From Algisphaera agarilytica (GTDB lineage Bacteria; Planctomycetota; Phycisphaerae; Phycisphaerales; Phycisphaeraceae): a DNA stretch of 64,000 nucleotides. The translations under genes and the position numbers were made by a program. Below the pieces are notes generated by a model that was given only the letters and a program-made list of their open reading frames with translations, was not told the DNA's origin and ran no database searches. Where the stretch lies: contig NZ_JACHGY010000001.1 of assembly GCF_014207595.1 (NCBI RefSeq), positions 1,178,001 through 1,242,000 of the forward strand, in the 5' to 3' direction. This document shows, in pieces, positions 59,909-64,000 of the stretch (its first letter is position 1; every line of letters starts with the position of its first letter).

Positions 59909-59914
59909 TATACT
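59909..59914 (+). promoter_or_regulatory. -10 box of the Gfo/Idh gene
   Basis: TATACT, 48 bases before the ATG at 59962; a -35 at 17 bases is not clear. Confidence 0.4.
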
Positions 59915-59961
59915 CCCCCACCCTCGGTTTACGTTTTCGCTCATCCTCAAGGATCCCCGCC

Positions 59962-61044
59962 ATGGCCAGCAACGACGGCATGAACTACGCCCCCACCGGC
60001 AAACCCGACCCCGTGGTCGAGCCCGGCGAATTCTGTTTTGCCGTCACCGCCATGGATCACGGCCACATCATCGGCCAGGCCAACGGGCTCACCGAGGCCG
60101 GGGCGACGCTCAAATACGTCTTCGACCCCAACCACCCCGAAGCCGCACAATCGCTCGCCGAGCAGCACAACGCCACCGTCCCCGACAGCCTGCAAACCAT
60201 CCTCGACGACCCCGAGGTCCAGCTCGTCGCCGCCGCCGCGATCCCCAACGAGCGCGCCCCGCTGGGCATCAAGTGCATGGACGCGGGCAAGCACTACTTC
60301 ACCGACAAGACGCCGCTGGTCAGCCTCGAGCAGCTCGAACACGTCAAGGCCGCCGTCGCCCGCACCGGCAAAAAGTACATGGTGTATTTCTCCGAACGGC
60401 TGCACGTCGAGTGCGCCATGCACGCCACCACGCTCGTCGAGCAAGGCGCCATCGGCAAGGTCATCCAGGTCACCGGCTTCGGCCCCCACCGCCTCGGCCC
60501 GCCCGAGAACCGCCCCGACTGGTTCTACAAACACGAGCAGTACGGCGGCATCCTCTGCGACATCGGCTCACACCAGATCGAGCAGTTCCTCACCTACGCC
60601 GGCTGCAAAGACGCCACCATCCAGGCATCCAAGGTCGCCAACTACAACCACCCGGGTTATCCGGAACTCGAAGACTTCGGCGACTGCACTCTCATCGGGG
60701 ACAACGGCGCGACCATGTACTTCCGCGTCGACTGGTTCACCCCCGACAAGCTCCGCACCTGGGGCGACGGCCGGACGTTTATTACCGGAACCGAGGGCAC
60801 CATCGAGTTGCGCAAATACGTCGACGTCGCCCAGCCCGATCACATCAGCGACGTGCTCATCCTGGTCAACAGCGACGGCGAGCAACGCATGGAACTCTCC
60901 GGCAAGGTCGGCTTCAAGTTCTTCGGCCAGCTCATCCGCGACCTGCTGGACGGCACGGAAAACGCGATGACCCAGGAACACGCCCTCAAAGCCGCCGAGC
61001 TCTGCGTGCGGGCACAGATGCAGGCCCAGCACCTGACCGCCTGA
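59962..61044 (+). CDS. Gfo/Idh/MocA-family oxidoreductase
   Basis: 360 residues from ATG 59962, AAGGA eight bases upstream. N-terminal Rossmann domain (FAVTAMDHGHIIGQANGLTEAGATLKYVFD shortened; no classic GxGxxG), TDKTPLVS where other members have EKP, and C-terminal alpha/beta domain with 'GGILCDIGSHQIEQFL'. NAD(P)-dependent sugar or cyclitol dehydrogenase. Ligand unknown. Confidence 0.8.
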   Translation: MASNDGMNYAPTGKPDPVVEPGEFCFAVTAMDHGHIIGQANGLTEAGATLKYVFDPNHPEAAQSLAEQHNATVPDSLQTILDDPEVQLVAAAAIPNERAPLGIKCMDAGKHYFTDKTPLVSLEQLEHVKAAVARTGKKYMVYFSERLHVECAMHATTLVEQGAIGKVIQVTGFGPHRLGPPENRPDWFYKHEQYGGILCDIGSHQIEQFLTYAGCKDATIQASKVANYNHPGYPELEDFGDCTLIGDNGATMYFRVDWFTPDKLRTWGDGRTFITGTEGTIELRKYVDVAQPDHISDVLILVNSDGEQRMELSGKVGFKFFGQLIRDLLDGTENAMTQEHALKAAELCVRAQMQAQHLTA

Positions 61045-61191
61045 TCCGCTGCTCCTTGGAGCAACCCCAAACAAGCGACCGATAACCGCGCGTCTCGGCG
61101 GAATCCCCGCCACGCAGGCGGTGTTGCGCTTGAATCCGGCCTCTTTCCTGTCGATAGCCCCGATGAACAGGGAGAACTCGGAGGCCAATCC

Positions 61192-62685
61192 ATGGGACCC
61201 AACACGTCCCCACCGACATCAAACCCCGGGCGACCGCCTAGGGCATCGCTGCGCCTGCTCGCCGGCGCCACGGCGGCCCTTGCGCTCGTCTCTTGTGGCG
61301 TCCTGGTCGCGGCCTGGCTGCCCGACGCGCTGAGCCACGGCTTCCTCCAGGACAAACACCTCTTCGCCGGCGGGTTGTGCGTGGTTCTGCTGGGCCTTCA
61401 GGGCCTCACGCTGCGGTCCATGCTCAAGCGCAGCCGCACCCTCGAACATGTCGGCGGTGCGCTGTCCGCCTGGTCGCACGGCGAGCCGGACCTGCACACC
61501 ATGCGCATCACCGCCACGCCCGACGCGATCAGCCAGCAATGGAACCGGCTGATCGACGAACTCGAAGAAGCCCGCCAAGCCACGCGAGACGCCGAGGCGT
61601 TGCAAGAGCTGACCCTGTCGGCGACCGGCAGCCAGGACCACAGCGATACGTTCGACGCATTGCCCCACGGCGTGGTCCTGATCAACCCCGACGCCACGAT
61701 CGCCGCCGCGAACGGCGCCGCGTCCCGTGTGCTCATGCGCAGCCGCGACCGACTCGTCGGCGCCCCGATGGACAAGGTCCTGCCCAAAGCCCAGCCGCTC
61801 ATGGAGCGGGTGCAGCTCGTGCTGGATCAAACCGACAGTCGCGGCGGCTCGGTCGAGATTGAGGTCGCGGCCGACGAAGAAGAAACGACCATCATGCGCG
61901 CGACCATCCGCCCCGTCGGCAAGCCCGGCCAGCTGCGCAGCGCCCTGGTCTTCTTCGAAGACGTCACCCAGCAACGCACCGCCGACCAATCGCGCAACCT
62001 GTTCGTCGCACAGGCCACGCACGAGCTGCGGACCCCGCTGACCAACATCGGGCTGTACCTCGAACGCGCGATCGACCTCGACGACGACGAAACCGCCGAC
62101 CGCGCCGAGTGCCTCAACGTCATCAACCAGGAAGTCCTCCGGCTCGGCCGGGTGGTCGAGGAAGTGCTGTCGGTCTCGGAGATCGAAGCCGGCTCGCTGA
62201 AGGTGCGCCACGACGACGTGCGTGTCGACCAGATCATGCAGAGCCTCGAACACGAATACCAGCCGCAGGCTAGGGAAAAAGACATCGACTTGCTGTTCGA
62301 TCTGCCGCCGAAGCTTTCGGTGGTGCAGGGCGACCGCGAGAAGATCACCCTCGCACTGCACAACCTGCTGGGCAATGCGATCAAGTACACGCCCGCCGAG
62401 GGCAAGGTCCGCGTGCAGCTGCTGGAAGTCGACAACGACATCACCGTCAGCGTCACCGACACCGGCATCGGGATCAACGAAGACGAGCTCAGCAAGGTCT
62501 TCGAGAAGTTCTACCGCGCACAGGACGACCGCTTGCAAGGCATCGGCGGCAGCGGGCTCGGGCTCGCGCTGGCACGCGACGTCATCCGCCTGCACGGCGG
62601 GGACATCACCGTCGAATCCGAACTCAACAAAGGCAGCACCTTCACGCTGCGTCTGCCGATCAACGCCGCCGTCAGTTCGACCTAA
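61192..62685 (+). CDS. Membrane-bound PAS sensor histidine kinase
   Basis: 497 residues. Two membrane segments (about 24-42 and 55-75), HAMP-like linker, PAS domain at about 150-260, HisKA with ATHELRTPLTN (H near 284) and HATPase_c (N-box 'LHNLLGNAIKYTP', G1 DTGIGI, G2 GGSGLGLALA). Classic sensor kinase with all boxes. GGAGG precedes the ATG. It precedes a STAS gene and a PilB ATPase, suggesting it controls a surface or motility function; no response regulator is beside it. Confidence 0.9.
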   Translation: MGPNTSPPTSNPGRPPRASLRLLAGATAALALVSCGVLVAAWLPDALSHGFLQDKHLFAGGLCVVLLGLQGLTLRSMLKRSRTLEHVGGALSAWSHGEPDLHTMRITATPDAISQQWNRLIDELEEARQATRDAEALQELTLSATGSQDHSDTFDALPHGVVLINPDATIAAANGAASRVLMRSRDRLVGAPMDKVLPKAQPLMERVQLVLDQTDSRGGSVEIEVAADEEETTIMRATIRPVGKPGQLRSALVFFEDVTQQRTADQSRNLFVAQATHELRTPLTNIGLYLERAIDLDDDETADRAECLNVINQEVLRLGRVVEEVLSVSEIEAGSLKVRHDDVRVDQIMQSLEHEYQPQAREKDIDLLFDLPPKLSVVQGDREKITLALHNLLGNAIKYTPAEGKVRVQLLEVDNDITVSVTDTGIGINEDELSKVFEKFYRAQDDRLQGIGGSGLGLALARDVIRLHGGDITVESELNKGSTFTLRLPINAAVSST

Positions 62686-62706
62686 CCCCGAGGAAGCCGC
62701 CACGCG

Positions 62707-63042
62707 ATGCGTATCGACACGCAAAAAGTCGGGGCCGTCACGGTGTTTGAACCCCACGGCCCGATCATCCAGGACGACGCCGAAGTCTTCGGCGGCCGCC
62801 TCGACCAGACCCTGCGCTCCAGCATGGGCCGGCTGGTCTTGGACGTCTCGGGCGTGCCGTACCTGGACAGCGCCGGCCTGGAGATCCTCGCCGACGCCGC
62901 CAAGTCGCTGCAGCAGACCGGCCAGTCGCTGCGTCTTTCGGGCGCTAACGAAACCCTCCGCACCGTGTTCGACCTCACCGAACTCGCGGGCATGTTCGAC
63001 CACTACCAGGACGTCAACACGGCGGTGAGGAGCTTCCTGTGA
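62707..63042 (+). CDS. STAS-domain anti-anti-sigma factor
   Basis: 111 residues. GVPYLDSAGLEILADA (Ser in DSAG) is the phosphorylated-site signature of anti-sigma factor antagonists (SpoIIAA-like). Would bind an anti-sigma kinase. Overlaps the next gene by GTGA, so is coupled to the PilB-type ATPase. Confidence 0.85.
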   Translation: MRIDTQKVGAVTVFEPHGPIIQDDAEVFGGRLDQTLRSSMGRLVLDVSGVPYLDSAGLEILADAAKSLQQTGQSLRLSGANETLRTVFDLTELAGMFDHYQDVNTAVRSFL

Positions 63043-64000
63043 GCACCCCACCGACCCCACCGAGTTCTGAAACCTCGCGTTCACCGCGAAACGCCGCGGC
63101 CCGTGCCCGCATCGGGGACCTGCTGCTGCGCGACGGTGCCGTGACGCAGGAACAGCTGCAGGAAGCGCTGGGCAAACAGAAATCCAGCGGCAAGCTGCTG
63201 GGCGAGGTGATGGTCGAGGCGGGCCTGATCAACTCCGGCCAGCTCGTGCACACCCTCGCCGAATCGCTCGGCGTCAAGGGCGTGCAACTCCGCCACGGCC
63301 TGATGGACCCGGCGCTGCTGAAAGTCATCGGGCAAGACGAAGCCGAGCGTCTGCGCGTGATGCCGCTGTTCAAGGTGCACGGCACGATGACGGTCGCGAT
63401 GGCCGAGCCGCAGTCGCTGCCGACGATCGACCGCCTCCGTCAGCTCACGGGTTGCCGGGTGCGTCCGGTGCTCGCGCTCGAGGCCGAGATCCGCGACTTC
63501 ATCAAGCGTTACGCCGGGGACGATGTGGACGTCGATGCGTTTCTGACTTCGTTGGCCGAGACGGACGTCGAGGTCGTCGAACGCGAACAGATCGACGAAG
63601 ACCCCGACGCCAGCCTGGACCGCATGGTCGAGGGCAGCCCGATCGTGAACCTGGTCAACGTGGCGATGCTCACCGCGATCAAGGACGGCGCGAGCGACCT
63701 GCACATCGAGCCCGACAAGAAATCGACGCGCATCCGCTACCGCGTGGACGGCGTGCTGCGAGACCTGATGTCGCCCCCGCCGGGCATGCACAGCGCGATC
63801 GTCTCGCGGGTGAAGGTCATCGGGAAGATGGACATCGCCGAGAAACGCCTGCCGCAGGAAGGCCGGGTGCGCCTCGTCGCCGACGGGCAGGACATCGACC
63901 TGCGTGTGTCGAGCATGCCCACGCTGCTGGGCGAAAAGCTCGTCGTCCGCGTGCTGGACAAGCGCAACCTCCGCGTGCGCATGGAAGACCTGGGCTTCCG
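63039..64000 (+). CDS. PilB/GspE-type ATPase, partial (3' end outside window)
   Basis: 320 codons from GTG 63039, open to the window edge. The N-terminal part is an MshEN domain (RIGDLLLRDGAVTQEQLQEAL, residues 30-50) and the following one reads SPIVNLVNVAMLTAIKDGASDLHIEP, the start of the secretion-ATPase domain, with MPTLLGEKLVVRVLDK (shortened) near the end. Powers type IV pilus extension or type II secretion. The Walker A is expected just beyond the window. Confidence 0.9.
   Translation, partial: MSTPPTPPSSETSRSPRNAAARARIGDLLLRDGAVTQEQLQEALGKQKSSGKLLGEVMVEAGLINSGQLVHTLAESLGVKGVQLRHGLMDPALLKVIGQDEAERLRVMPLFKVHGTMTVAMAEPQSLPTIDRLRQLTGCRVRPVLALEAEIRDFIKRYAGDDVDVDAFLTSLAETDVEVVEREQIDEDPDASLDRMVEGSPIVNLVNVAMLTAIKDGASDLHIEPDKKSTRIRYRVDGVLRDLMSPPPGMHSAIVSRVKVIGKMDIAEKRLPQEGRVRLVADGQDIDLRVSSMPTLLGEKLVVRVLDKRNLRVRMEDLGF

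Noticed and set aside
1-64000. CRISPR array
   Set aside because: No regularly spaced direct repeats of 23-40 bases with unique spacers seen by eye.
1-64000. rRNA genes
   Set aside because: No conserved rRNA blocks recognised; only one tRNA found.

Overview
The window looks like the chromosome of a Phycisphaerae-type planctomycete carrying a large Mu-like (transposable) siphophage prophage. Planctomycete evidence: a 2.8k-residue surface protein with a LEPR-XLL N-terminal motif, a protein with a PEP-CTERM-type C-terminus, a sulfated/pectic-polysaccharide type GH105 enzyme, high GC and sparse Shine-Dalgarno usage. No species call can be made from this sequence alone.

Positions 1 to about 38,000 are prophage; its left end lies outside the window and its right end lies somewhere in 37,800-38,330. 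The early/transposition operon runs leftward (minus strand): XRE-type regulator (10577), several small genes, MuA-like DDE transposase (7920), MuB-like ATPase (5809), a SANT/MerR-type DNA-binding protein, a possible GemA-like protein, a DNA adenine methylase and a DnaA-domain-IV-like protein cut by the window edge. A plus-strand insertion inside it (423-2410) carries a DUF6161-like membrane protein and a small membrane protein with its own terminator. The switch region (10550-10715) has two divergent, related HTH regulators and two copies of a 19-bp palindrome exactly 70 bp apart. To the right of the second regulator is a membrane/coiled-coil protein, then a small minus-strand operon with an HExxH zinc protein.

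From 13756 to 37706 the late genes run rightward: an acyl-carrier-protein-like gene, a lipoprotein, DUF2730-like and winged-helix proteins, small and large terminase, a portal fused to a MuF-like domain, prohead protease, HK97-type capsid, connector, tail completion, tail tube, tape measure, distal tail and hub proteins, then an adhesion/depolymerase module: a beta-helix protein with a signal peptide, a possible TIM-barrel protein, and a tail-linked SGNH esterase. A minus-strand PEP-CTERM SGNH-like protein is inserted among them as apparent cargo. Many late genes overlap by ATGA/GTGA/TGATG, so they are probably one translationally coupled transcript.

From about 38,350 to the end is ordinary chromosome: a XylR-type AraC regulator, a sigma-70 family factor with a strong promoter, a GH105+BNR_4 polysaccharide enzyme, a thermonuclease, a membrane protein, a short UvrC without the helix-hairpin-helix tail, a lipoprotein amidase, the giant LEPR-XLL/malectin/CBM6/CHRD/Kelch protein, inorganic pyrophosphatase, tRNA-Pro(UGG), M42 aminopeptidase, pterin dehydratase, NADPH-FMN reductase, Gfo/Idh oxidoreductase, and a histidine kinase - STAS protein - PilB/GspE ATPase cluster that runs off the right edge. 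Repeated GC-rich palindromic elements sit between 57,315 and 59,267, and a long imperfect hairpin precedes uvrC.

Most interesting items: the paired-operator genetic switch, the phage-borne acyl carrier protein, the two SGNH hydrolases (one tail-borne, one host-surface type), the membrane-protein cargo genes that could be expressed in the lysogen, and the hairpin before uvrC.
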